From NCBI GenBank assembly GCA_036245805.1, contig BTRK01000003.1:23215292-23279291 (forward strand): a DNA stretch of 64,000 nucleotides, written 5' to 3'. A program made the translations under genes and the position numbers. Numbering within the stretch: the stretch's first letter is position 1; every line of letters starts with the position of its first letter. Positions 53,025 to 64,000 of this stretch are shown in pieces. This stretch comes from Pristionchus mayeri (Eukaryota; Nematoda; Chromadorea; Rhabditida; Neodiplogasteridae). Below the pieces are notes generated by a model, which saw nothing but the letters and a program-made list of their open reading frames with translations, had not been told where the DNA came from and did no database searches.

Positions 53025-56000
53025 CTAAGCGATGCTTTCCCTCAATCCCTCGTAGTTGGGTGGACTCCTCCTCTTGCCTGTATTCCACGTGTGAGTTCTC
53101 CCCGAATAGGAATCATTCGCCATTCCCCTCTGTAGATCGTGTTCAGAAGACGAATCTGCCATTCCATTGCGGGCCACGATTCGAGCGGACTGAAAGATCT
53201 CAACTAGAGAGTGGGATACTGTAGACGGTAGACGAACCCGATTGGAGTGAACCGCTCTCCAACTCTCTCTGTCCGCCAGTGTCCCGTTGACCTAGAGAGT
53301 ACGGTAGAGAAGAGTACGGTATGGAAGTAGATACTCACAGTGACTGCTGGTTGGGGAGAAATGAACACGCTGATCTCCGATCCACGATACGAGATTGAAG
53401 TGTGAGTATTACAGTCGTAGGAGATGGGAGAGGAGGGAGAATCTCGACGGGATTTCGATGAGTGACGAGACCCTGAAGGGAGTACGGTAAGGAGGAGTGA
53501 TAGGGGGACGGTGCTCACCGTTGGTAGTAGAAGGAAGACGAGGAGAGTTCTTGCTTAGCCAAACCCATTCGTTCTCCTCCTCTTCTCCCTTGTCACTTCC
53601 TCCTCTGACTCCAGAGGAAGAAGAAGAGAAGCGAGAGAGAAGAGGAACCACCAACTTCTCGTATCTGAAGAAATCCCAATTGGAGTGGAAGGAAGGAATG
53701 ATTCGCACCCCGTGAATGATCTACTCCTTGAAGAAAGGATTCTGATGAGAGTGATGCATACGAAGAGAAGGAGAAGAACGGCCAGTAGAGTATCTAGTCT
53801 AAATCCATCTGAAGGAAGAGGAGAGAGAGAAGGGGATGGAGAGGAATCTGAAGAGATGATCTTTGATCGAAGGGGAAGAGGAGAAGGGATACCGATGGGA
53901 GGAAAAGTGGAGTGAGTGAGGCCGAAGTTGAGTGAGAGGGGAAGGGAATGGATGGAGATGGGAAGGGAATCGGGATCGATGCATTCAGAGGATGGACGGA
54001 GTTCAACCAGAACGGAGGAGGGCGAAGAATCGTCAAGAGCTGCAGAAGAAGGAATATCATACATTGGAAATTGAAGTGTGAGATATCTGACCAATGAGAT
54101 CGATTCGATTCGCTCCTTTCATATTGGCGACGAGTGATTTCTCGTCACTGGAGGTCACGGAGAGGGAGAATTCAGCAGTGGGAATATCATCGATTGACTC
54201 TGATTGATCGTCTGAGTAAACTACGGAGATCGAGAGAGTTCCATGCTGCCAAGATTAATTTTTCATTTCAAACATGGTATTTATTCCGAGAATGTACCGT
54301 TCGATTTGTTCATACCTGATACTTGTGTGTGAATTGATCTTGTATATGTTGGGAGATACTGTAGGAGGGAGGACGAGAAGGGAGAGAATCCAATCGGAGA
54401 GAAGTCGAAGTGAATGGAAGAACTCGAAGTGATGAGACTGTCACTCGCTCGTCTGAGATCTGAGAGGAAGAGATTCATTCGAGGGAGAACACAGAACCAT
54501 CCTATTGATCAATTCAAGCGAACGCACGACAACAGGAGTCCTTCCGAGAGTCATCTGAGGCAGATTTGACTTGACGATGACACTGTAATGTCCCTCTCTC
54601 TTCTATCTTCCTCTGCTTCCCTCACCTCGTCTCCCCTTTCCTTATGGCAGAAACGAGGAATTTCGAATCGACCCTCCTAACGTATGCAATCGATCGATCG
54701 GCAGTGTGGATACGGTCACCTGAGAAATATCGATCGATGATCGATAGAGAGTGGATCAGGCTAACCTGCCATACTGGTCACATCGAATAGTGAGTCTCTT
54801 GATTCTGATAGGAAAGTCCTCTCGCCCGTTCGATCGTCGACGACGATAAAAGAGACCAGCACTTTCACCTGTGAATCCACGATGGGAAGGGAAGGGAGGG
54901 AGAGAGTACCTCACTGCTCTGCCATCTCTCCTTGCAACTGAATTGGCGGGCGGAACTCCTCGATAGTCTCCCACTCTCCAATTGCTTCCACGTCGTCACT
55001 GGCCATTCACCCACTGAGTTCAGCACTGAATCTCGCAGCCACACCTCAAGAAACTCATCGATGATCCCCCCCCCCCCTTCAGCCCTCCTCACATTGACAG
55101 GCAATCGGGGATACCAGACGACGAAGAGGATGTCAGTGACCCAGTGCTCGAAGTGGACGTGGATCTTCACTGAGGGAGAACCACGCATCTCCGACCCATC
55201 CACGTACACCTCAAAAGGATCCTCGGGGAATTGACAGCTACTCATTTTGATCTCTGTTCCGTATTTGTACGAAAGAGAGAAATATTCTTTCTTCCAATGT
55301 GTTAGTCTGTCTATGTGGAATTGGAGAGGGACTGAAATCCGAGACCCTCATCGAACTTTAGCCAACTATTCTGAGCAACGAATTTACTCAAAAACTACTA
55401 TATGAGGCCAATTATTGAGCTTTCCCTCTGGAATAAGTGGAATAGACTGACGGATGCACACGCAGGGGAAGTCTTCAGCACCCTCGACTCGGATGACATG
55501 CAGTGAGAGAGAGATGTGATGTCCTGAGTGGCGCCCCCTGCCAACACAACATTGTACAACTATATCTTTTTCTCGAATCAGAAATATTTCCAATACCAGT
55601 ATTTAGTCTTCACAGATATGCATATTTTCGAATGGTATTACCGAGAGAGACGGAGAAGATCCTCATGGCGAGTGAGATTTGGTGGCCAGAGAGAACGGCT
55701 GTGTTGATCAGTTGACGAGACTCAAAGGGAATCTCTCTAGTGACTTCGATGGATGGATGGGCACCTTGGAGACGGGAAGAATGGCGTAGATGGAATCGGG
55801 AGTCACTCGGAACTTCATCACTGCTCGATTCTCCACGGATCTGAATTCATTTCCATCTTGATTTCCTCTGAATTCGAACTCATACTTCTCAATGCTCTTC
55901 TCATTTCCACTCTTGATTGTCCAATGGAGGGCAGCTTCAGCCCCTTCCTCCTTCCTCCCCAATCTCTCATTCTCGATCACATTCCCTCGCATCTTCACGA

Positions 56001-58621
56001 GTACAGCGAAGAGATATCCATCCCAGCTGGAAGATCGAAGAATGAATGAACCATCGATTATCGATGATCAATTGAAGACAACTCACGTAGCATTCTTCTT
56101 CAACCTGGTGCATATGAATGCAGTGTGAGATTGAGGGAGAGAGGGAGTGACCACCTACAAGGGGAGAATCTCACTCTCCCCTTGGAGATCAATCACCTTC
56201 ACAGACCAATCAGAGGGAGAGAGAGGAGAGACGTTGAGAATGTCCAGACGAGAGTCGATGAAGAGTCTGAAGAGAGTCCCTCCCCCTCTCCCCCCTCTCC
56301 TCTCTCTGACTGACCTCATCTCGACAGTGTCAATCTCCTCCTTCGATTCATTCAACTGGAGATGCACGAAGAGTGAATTGAGAGAGTGGAGGCCGAAGGA
56401 GAGATTGGCTCGAGAGAGAACTGAGATGTCACTGCAATCACTCCGTTCCCTTCTTCATTCATTGCCATCATTAATATTTCCTCCATGGTGCTTTATCTTC
56501 AAACTGATGACGGGGGATGAATAGTGAATGGACAGTCCCCTCACGTGTTCTCATTGAGTAGTAGAGTGTGCGCCTGTGCATTCTCGACTTGTCCTTCGAG
56601 GTAGATGGGGGTACTGTAATGGATGTTATCGTACTCTTTCTCCCCACTTCTTCCCCTGCATCTGTTCATTTCCGATTCAAATACACAAATTATCTCTCGT
56701 CTTTTCTGGTCGACTTCTTCCGATGACTCGGCATTCACTCCCACAGTACAATTCGTGCCATACACAAATACTAACGATGATTACTAAAGAGTGGAAAATT
56801 CGAAGACTCGTAATAAGGTTGAAGAACGCAATATGGAGTCTATTTTGAGAGAAGAGTTCGAGAGAATGCATTGGGGATAACAAGGTGAGAAGACACTACG
56901 TCAACGTAGTAGTTATTATGAAGAGGATAATAATACCTGTGGTCGATCGAAGAATGACTCCGAGCAAGTGGATCCCACGGTGTACGAAAGGGAGAGAAAC
57001 TGAAGGGAATGAGAAAGGGAGAGGATTCCTCTCCATCCCTACTTGTTTAGTTCTGTTTCCGCCCAGAGGACCAAACCAACTGAAGGGAATCTGCATTCGA
57101 ATGAGACATGAGAGACGATCCGAATCAAATGGAGACAACTGACATCTGAGAAATGAGATATTGTTGTCATTTACTTAACAGTTTTTGTATATTTCGTACG
57201 TCTAAACATTGTAAGGCGGTATGAACGTACGAGTTAGAGATGGTTGCTCCATTGTTGGTGGTCACTTTGACATTGACACAGAGAGATCTTCGGAAGAAGG
57301 AAAGGAGAGAGAGATCTCCGAGGGAGATCACATCCATGAAGGGACGATCCTGAGATGGAGAAGTGTCTCCTCCTCTCATTCGACCCTTCTCTCTCTCTCA
57401 ATTCTCACCAGTCGAATCGTCGTCTCCACAATGTGAACTGAGACTGCACAGTGAAGAGAGGGAAGGGATTGGATGAGGGAAGAGGAAGTAGTCGATCCCC
57501 CCAGAGAAGATGAGATCGACTGATGGGTTGAGAGAGGACACGAATCCTGCAAGGGAGAGGGTGAGAGGAACGGAGTCCCTCGAAGGACCCTCGTGCTCTG
57601 ATTGCCTTCTCCCTTCTTTGCTCCCCGAAAGAGAAGGAATGAGTGATCTCCTACTCACTCAACAGAAGAAGGAACCCATTCTCGAGGGATTAGAAGCCTT
57701 TCAAGACGAGAGAACAGCCAGAAACCCATTCTTCCCATTCTGCCCCCCCCCCCCCTCCCCCTTCTTCCCCTTCGACTACAGCACCGGGAGGTACAGCACG
57801 TGATGAGACTTGTTGAAGGAGGTCTGTGAGTAGAGGAAGAAGGCGTTCTGAGGAGGATGAATGGAGTAGGAGATGTCTGGGAAGGAGACATTAGACAGGC
57901 CTTCATTCAATCATATTCTACCCCTTCCCCCGTTATTCTCTTCTCTCCCTCTTAGCTTTTGCTCTCTTCGAAATGCAATAACCTAAGGAGGGGCGCAAGC
58001 CAGTAGAAATGAGTGATGGAATGGAGATTAGAGACCAGGAAAGAGCCCTCTTCATCTCTTCGCCTCATGAGGGAAAATGCCCCGAGGGCTCATGTGAAGC
58101 GGAAAAAAGAGAGACAAAAGAGGAAACATGCCGAGAGTAGCAGAGAGAAGGACTTCATTCTAAATTCGAACTGTGCATTATTGACGACTAACAATCCAAC
58201 CATCCATCCTCTCTCTCTCTCTCTCTCTCTCCATGGCGGAACTCTTTCCCCTACCAAACTCTCTGGAGAATTCTCTTCGTTCACACAATTAGTCAACAAA
58301 TTCGTCTCTCTCACAATGAAACAAGAGTATTTGAGGGGAAGAAAGAGATGGGAAAGAATCCATGAAGGACCTCGTATCGTACTTTTATTCCCTTCCGTTG
58401 AACTCTCGATTGCTCAATCTCCCTCTCTTCTCTCATCCATCTCTCATGAGAAGAGGAGAATCCATCGGAGAGAAGGAAGGATCGTCACCTTCCCATTCAC
58501 TCTCACAGACCAAAGATCTTACCTTGATTCCCTCCATCTATTGGGCAGTACAGTGAGACTCACCTTGAGAGTGAATGGAATGATAGAAGAGAAGGGAGAA
58601 TATGAGGAAGGAATGGATCAT
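53025..58621 (-). CDS. TMEM132: TMEM132-family single-pass membrane protein
   Basis: TMEM132 proteins are large type I membrane proteins with extracellular immunoglobulin-like domains, proposed to link cell adhesion to the cytoskeleton in neurons. The start MIHSFLIFSLLFYHSIHSQG is a clear signal peptide (58621). It joins in frame to LSNVSFPDISYSIHPPQNAF FLYSQ at 57905. Next are VQSQFTLWRRRFDW, a block with CTVGV (56740) and ALHWTIKSGNEKSIEKYEFE FRG (about 55900). The diagnostic block is YVDGSEMRGSPSVKIHVHFE (55200), WVTDILFVVWYPRLPVNV and SVLNSVGEWPV. A membrane segment DTLLAVLLLLFVCITLIRIL lies at about 53760-53815. The cytoplasmic tail runs through YEKLVVPLLSRF, ISYRGSEISVFISPQPAVTV and ends SPPNYEGLRESIA at 53028. 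A G/C homopolymer lies in an intron at 57745. Domain order fits the family well. Confidence 0.87.
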
Positions 58622-60782
58622 AATTGATAGAGGGTTCGTTATGGGAAGAGGAGTGGATGGAGTTGGTCGACCATAGAAAGTCGGATGAAGAAAAAGGAAG
58701 AAGAAGAGGAGGGGAGGACCAGTGTGCTATCTATAGTGAGGAGGGAGGGGAGGGATGGAGAGAGAAGGGGAGGGGGGAGGGGGGGAGAGGGGAGGGAGGA
58801 GAGACGAGAGAAGGATATTGCTGCAGTCTTTCTCAGTAGTGACCAGACGAGGTAATTTCTTCTCCTTTTTCAGCCCCGTGAATGGACTAAGGAAGTACTC
58901 CAAAGGGTGAATTTGTACACTGAGGATGAGGGGTAACCATATTTTGAATGAGAAGAGGGAAGAAGTGGAGGGAGTTCCTTCCCTTCAATTGGCACGCAAA
59001 TAAATTGAAGATCTCGAGTTGGAAATTGAACTTGCAGTGGAATAGTCGACCCTTGCTGACGGAATTCTTCTATTCTCGCTCAATTCAAGTGCAGTTCCAT
59101 CTTTGGCTGCATTTCTCTTCCTCTCTCAGTCCATTTTGTGGTGTGAATCTGATGGTTGAGGGAAGAAGAAGAAGACCCCGAGGAGACATTGGCTTCGTTT
59201 AGAGAGAAGAGGAGAGTAAGGAAGGGAGAGAATCACAGGGAGGAAAGAAGACAACGGCCAAGGGAACTGACGGGATCGAATGAACTACATCCATCACTCA
59301 GAACCACATTCATTCATGGGGCAAATACTATCAGTTCTCCCTATTATGCTCTCTCTCTATTCATTCACAATCGGAGCATCGTCACGAGTAGATTCGTCTC
59401 TGATATCCTTCTTCCCGCTTCTTCTCCTCTATTATTCATTAATCAGCAACATATTCTCTTCTCTCTCAAGAGAAGAACACGAGGATCTCATCTAGAATTT
59501 ATTAACGAAAATAGATGTTTGAGATGAAGGGAGAGCAGCATGGAATAGTATCAAGACCGTCAGTAGTTCGATAAGATGGAGTGGTGAATAATATATCTCC
59601 TTCTCTCTGCAGAACTCGCCCGAATCTCGCTCATTTCTCATTCGAAACATGAAGAAACGAGTGGAAATAAATCAATCACATTCTCGATCCCAATGGATTG
59701 TACAGAAGGATCTCGCTTAAAGGAGAAATGTGATTCACTCTTTTGAATCGTCGTGACACTCGAATGTAAGATACAATGATGCAGACTTCCTCCACTCTCT
59801 GACTAACATGACTATGTAAGCTCGGTAGTATAGCATCTTTCAGGATCTTTCTTCGGAAGATCGTGAGGTGGACTAGAATTCATCATTCATCTACTAACGT
59901 CTACCTAAATGTAATTTAATGAGCTGCTACTATTCGTTCGGTGTATTATTTGTTTGTTGTTGCGTTGTCCAGAACGTCATGCAGTGAATGAAAAGTGTTT
60001 AAAAAATATTTGTAAATATTTCTAAAAAATTACTAGCGAGTGCATAGGGAATTCGAATCGGAATGTAGAATGAAATGCGATGTTTGGCGGTACGAAAAAA
60101 ATATTCCGAATAGGAAGGAATTGATATGCGTCGAATAGTTTCAGATGTGTACGGATTTGTCTTCGGATTTTTTTTTGGGGGGGGGGGGTGTATAGAGGTA
60201 AAACGAACATGGGAACTGGTGAGTTTGCCAGATTTATTCTGTGAACGATATTAGAAAACCAAAAATTGAATAAGTGAATGTGTATTTAGTACATAGAAAT
60301 AAGCATGCGCAGAGTATGATTTTTGATAAACATGCAAAATTCAAGATGAAATGCAATGAAAACGTGGAATAGACTCAAATATAATGCTGAAAAAGAATAG
60401 CGGAAGAAACAAAGGAAGGCTCCCGAAAAAGGAGAAGGAAAGAGACAATAAAAATGTGGAGAGAAATACGTGAATTTTCTTACTCTCTTCTATGGATCAT
60501 CTTATCTATAGGAGAAACAACGGACCAATCTTTAGAGACTAAAATCGAGCGATTCAAACGAAGGATTAATGTGCTCGAGTGAAAACTTTAAATGAATGGA
60601 ATGATTGTTACTTGTTCATTATTCATTTTCGAGTGCACACATCCATCCTCGCATGGCAGTGGATGGATCAGAATGTGATATTTCACTCTGCTAACTAATA
60701 CATTTGGATCTGCGAACTGCATCATTTATATTCGCAACATTCAACAGCAATAATATTAAATGGTAAACTCTTCCGATTTGTC
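58622..60782. other. Intergenic region TMEM132 / SLC36
   Basis: This 2.2-kb stretch is purine-rich on the left (58680-58810) and AT-rich on the right. Minus-strand open stretches at 58.83-59.06 kb (for example LQVQFPTRDLQFICVPIEGK) look somewhat protein-like but have an in-frame stop just upstream and no start, so no gene is called. A plus-strand frame at 59156-59527 is also unsupported. A 12-G run lies at 60177-60188. Confidence 0.45.
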
Positions 60783-62977
60783 TCAAGGTTGTCCGAATGC
60801 CTTGATGATGTCTTTGAGACTGGCGTACGTCCCTGCAAGGGGGTCCTATTCACGGCACTCATATCTATCTCTTAGTATCATCTCTTCCTATCTCTCTCTC
60901 TGTCTAAAGCACTGCTCGAACCCGTTGCGAATCCGATGACAGCAATGCAGAGGAGAATGATGTTACGAGCCCAGATACGGACAGTTAGTTGACCACGACT
61001 GGAAGAGAGTAGTGTGGAGGGGGGAGGGGGGAGAGCATCTACCTGTAGTAGCAGAGTAGTTCGATGAGGGGAGGGAAGACGAGAGTGAGGGAAGTGGAGG
61101 CGATCGAACCAACGAGGGAAATGAAGAGAGCCAAGTGGGGAATCAACTCAGCCACCAGACCTGAGATGGAGAACCAACTGCTTCCTACTAGGATTGGAAT
61201 GGTCTCTCTTCTGATCCAATCAATCTCTCCATTCACTTACAAGTCACGATAACGAGGGAGAATCGAACGAAGTAGATGAGGAATTCTTGTCTGGCAGGCA
61301 CAATCTGAATGATCTATGAGTGGATTCTCTCTTTACTCCTCACCTTCCTGTGAATCCACTTCTCGATTCTCTCCATGGGGACGTAGAATTGGAGGGGATA
61401 AGAGACCATGACACAAGAGACGAACATCACTTTGATCGTCTGGTAGAAACTGAAGGGAGGAGGAGGGAGGGGATGGAAGAGGGGAAGGGGAGATACTCAC
61501 GTCGTCTGAGGGAGATTCAGAGTGATCGTATCGAGAACTGCATCTCCGAAACGGAGATATCCGAAGAAGCCAACCTGCAAATGGAGAGTTCGGTCTCTAA
61601 TATATGAATTCGAATGGATCTCACTGTGCAATAGAGAATGAGGACGAGGAAGCAGGAAGTGTTGAGGACTCCATTGGGGGAAATGAAGTGGATCGGCTCG
61701 TCCATCTCATTCTCGATTGGAAGGACCTATAGGGGAATTGGGTAGTCGACTAATGAACAAGTAGTGCAGGTCTCGGAGCATTTACTGAGCACTTGAAAGG
61801 GGAGTGCTCACCACTGCGACTCCTTCGAAAGCGAACATGACTGTGCCGAAGAAGAGAGGAAGATCTTCCCATCGACCCACTCCTGGCAAGGAACTGAAGA
61901 GGGAAATCAAAGATCTACTCTACTATTGAACCTAGGAAATCGTTTGCAGAGTTCAAAGATCACTCACGATGAGGGTTGGAGATCGGAGAAAAGTTGATGG
62001 AGAACGATGCAGACTGCGACAATGTAGACGATATTGGCCATTGCTGCGAGAGGAGCGAGCGCCTAGAGATCAAAGATCAACATGCCTCTCACTCATTCCT
62101 CTCACCTTCAATTCCCTGATGGTGCAAAGGGCGAGAATGGGAATTAGCAGCAGCCCAATCCATCCCGCCTGTGAGATGTGAATGGTCGAAGTCTGGTCGA
62201 AGAACTGCAAGGAACCATCATCAGAAGCTTAGCTGAAGATGATTAAGTTGTACCTGTTTGAGGTTATCAGCCATGAATACGAAGTAGACGGCGCAGAATC
62301 CGAGCTGGGCGACGAACATGTTCATGTTCACCAGTTGTCTGAATCCATTCATGATTGGGGAAGGTGGAGGGACTGACTTGAATAGATATCCCTTCTCTCT
62401 TATCCACACGGGACCCAATTCGACAGCTGCTCTCATCACATTCGCGTAGTCCATCTTCTGCTGACTCTTCCTTAAGGGAGAGGATGGAGGAGGGATGGAG
62501 ATGGGCCAGTCACTCACACGTATCCGATGTAGTGCTGGGCGAAGACGAGTTGTCTCGTGCAGTAGATGCAGATGGCACAGAGAACGGGAAGGAGAGCGAG
62601 GCCCAACTGAGAGAACGCCTTCACTCTCACCATCTTCACTTCTATAGAACATCAAGAATCGTATCTGACCCACAATCCCGAGTGTTTGAATGCGAGAGGG
62701 AGGGAGAGCATTCCAGTGCCCATCATGACCTGGAGATCACAGATCAGAAGGGGAGGGGGTCCTTCTTGCCTTGCACATGTGGGCGAGAGCCTGATCGGGA
62801 GTGATCGATCGACGATCCTTCTGACGACGAGCAAACAATTCAGCCATCCCTGGACCCCTCAACCATCTCATTCCTCATCTTCCATCGAGGGGAAGGAAGG
62901 GATATCTCGTACCTCCGACTGCCAGCCATGGGCAGTAATTCGTTGCCAGCAGCCGTTGAATAAGACGACTGAGACAT
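60783..62977 (-). CDS. SLC36-family proton-coupled amino acid transporter
   Basis: This is a multi-pass carrier of the AAAP/SLC36 group, expected to export or import small neutral amino acids with protons at lysosomal or plasma membranes. The start MSQSSYSTAAGNELLPMAGS joins through RRGPGMAELFARRQKDRRSI TPDQALAHMCK to VMMGTGMLSLPLAFKHSGL, the family's first membrane helix with its GTGML..P motif. Later helices include FAQHYIGYV, MNMFVAQLGFCAVYFVFMAD, GWIGLLLIPILALCTIRELK, and VMFAFEGVAVVLPIENEM (the conserved FAFEG..LPIEN signature). C-terminal blocks are LILYCTVGFFGYLRFGD, HLALFISLVGSIASTSLTLV and PPLIELL. About 11 helices are seen. The start ATG lies 11 bases after TTTCCTCCAG. The intron after HMCK uses a GC donor. 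Stop at 60783. Confidence 0.9.
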
Positions 62978-63675
62978 CGAAGAAGGGACTGGAGGAAATG
63001 AGAGGAGTCAATCGATGAGAAACACACGATAATCAGAATTAATACGAAAACACGAAAGGATGGTAATGTCGATTGATTGGGTTTTCTCGCTGATGGAAGA
63101 AGCAACCTGGCTAGAATGTTATTGATAACGAGAAAGATAAGGAGAAAGGGGGAGAGAGAGAGGACACTGGAGGCTCTCTATCACGATTGCTTCATCCTAA
63201 ACATTAATATGGATTCATACTGTTGTTTTTTTCTTATGGTGCATCTGCAAGACGTGATTTTATCATATGAACACTCACTTCAACCAAGCGATTCTTCTTA
63301 TTAAAAGGCACTATGACCCGTGAAGAAATGAAAATAGGCAACAGTTAGCGAGTAAATCTTTTCCATGGTTGCAAAATTACACGTCAAACTTTACATCAGA
63401 AATGGTTAAAATGGGCGCGAATTAAAAAGTGAGAAGCTCTCAATACGGAGGTAGGTCAAAGGAAGGAAGCAGGAAAGGAACTATGAGCACTCTCTTCCAG
63501 AGAGGATACCATTGCCATTAAATACAGTATTCAGCCAAAAATAGCACAACAAAAGAGGACGAGGTCCAGTCTACGACACGAAGATTCACTAGGATTACAC
63601 TCACAACTCCTATACCACTACGACGCAATCTCAATTTACCGGGGATACGGTATCTATGGGATGAGGGTGGTTCAC
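62978..63675. other. Upstream region of SLC36
   Basis: About 700 bp of mixed, partly AT-rich sequence lie between the SLC36 start and the stop of the next minus-strand gene. No gene or repeat is recognised. Confidence 0.5.
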
Positions 63676-64000
63676 TCAAGTAGAGTCTTTCCTCGCAGCA
63701 TGATTGAGTCGGAGAGTCATCTGCTTGAAGTTCCTTAGATTGCCGATCTCTCTGAAGAGGGCGGAGACCATGGGAGTCGTCCCGTTCCTCTCCTGGTTCA
63801 GTACATTCCTGCAATGCATTCCCTTCCCACTCACTCAGCTGACCTCATCCCATCAACTGTAGATGGTGCATTGAATGCAGTGATTGGATATGTGTAAACA
63901 AGCCAACCTGGTCTCGGTAGTGAATACTTGGACGAAGAAGAAGAGAACTTCAGCGAGACTCTCGATCGTCTGTCTCATCAATTCGATCTGGATGCGACGG
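63676..64000 (-). CDS. C-terminal end of an unidentified protein (runs off the window)
   Basis: Two exons are visible. The first, cut by the window edge, reads RRIQIELMRQTIESLAEVLF FFVQVFTTETR and ends at the GT at about 63909. It joins in frame after a CATTGCAG acceptor (63808) to NVLNQERNGTTPMVSALFRE IGNLRNFKQMTLRLNHAARK DST and the stop at 63676. The segment is helical and shows no motif that I can assign. The good exon joint makes a real gene likely. Confidence 0.65.

Noticed and set aside
58013..58627. 204-codon plus-strand open frame with an ATG
   Set aside because: It runs antisense to the first intron and signal-peptide exon of the TMEM132 gene. It is low in complexity and has no family resemblance. 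Similar chance frames occur elsewhere in the window.
58830..59260. Minus-strand coding stretches upstream of TMEM132
   Set aside because: Partial frames look protein-like but are separated by stops, and no splice sites giving introns of reasonable length were found.

Overview
The window is eukaryotic. It holds intron-rich genes on both strands, with many introns of only about 40-60 bp and T-rich ...TTTCAG acceptors. The best fit is a free-living nematode. Several start codons (for example at 5537, 8752, 25103 and 62977) sit just after a TTTCAG/CCAG-type acceptor, as expected for spliced-leader trans-splicing. Long G or C homopolymers and the heptamer TAC-N-GTA scattered through introns suggest a diplogastrid (Pristionchus-like) genome, but that placement is inference. 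All protein names rest on my own reading and splicing of the six frames. No database search was possible. CDS coordinates run from start codon to stop codon and include introns.

Layout, left half. A Pol I initiation factor (RRN3, minus) and a ribosome-biogenesis DEAD-box helicase (DDX51/Dbp6, plus) are divergently arranged around about 430 bp. DDX51 is followed within 181 bp by metaxin-2, a possible operon. Then come an unrecognised gene (about 10.7-11.9 kb), proteasome ATPase RPT6 (12.5-15.9 kb) and a UBL3-like prenylated ubiquitin-fold protein (16.4-17.7 kb). On the minus strand HAT1 (22.9-25.1 kb) is followed by the iron-sulfur DEAH helicase DDX11/CHL1 (18.7-22.6 kb), 334 bp apart. On the plus strand follow an unrecognised Ser/Thr-rich gene (25.7-27.3 kb), a possible PEHE-type chromatin protein (27.6-30.3 kb) and the mitochondrial i-AAA protease YME1L (31.1-35.2 kb).

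Right half. An SH2-tyrosine-kinase-like protein (36.0-38.6 kb, minus) has lost all three catalytic signatures, so it reads as a pseudokinase. Then come a foldback element (38.75-39.64 kb) and an STK32/YANK kinase (41.4-43.7 kb). A 500-base assembly gap is followed by a very large palindrome (44.7-48.5 kb) with a second foldback element inside it and a mariner-like element on its right edge. Further right lie a coiled-coil gene fragment (49.4-49.9 kb), a perfect 10 x 65 bp minisatellite (50.26-50.91 kb), a mitochondrial RBFA-like ribosome-assembly factor (51.1-52.0 kb), a TMEM132 family membrane protein (53.0-58.6 kb, minus), an SLC36 amino-acid transporter (60.8-63.0 kb, minus) and the C-terminal end of an unidentified gene (63.7 kb to the edge, minus).

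Mobile DNA is abundant and mostly short and non-autonomous. There are elements with TTAA, TA and 8-bp target duplications (piggyBac-, mariner- and hAT-like), several foldbacks, and no intact transposase. Three genes (metaxin-2, YME1L, RBFA) act in mitochondria, three (RRN3, DDX51, RBFA) in making ribosomes, and three (HAT1, CHL1 and possibly the PEHE gene) on chromatin. No prokaryotic features are present. No wholly new multigene system is evident. The strongest candidates for follow-up are the SH2 pseudokinase, the giant palindrome and the TTAA-flanked MITE family.
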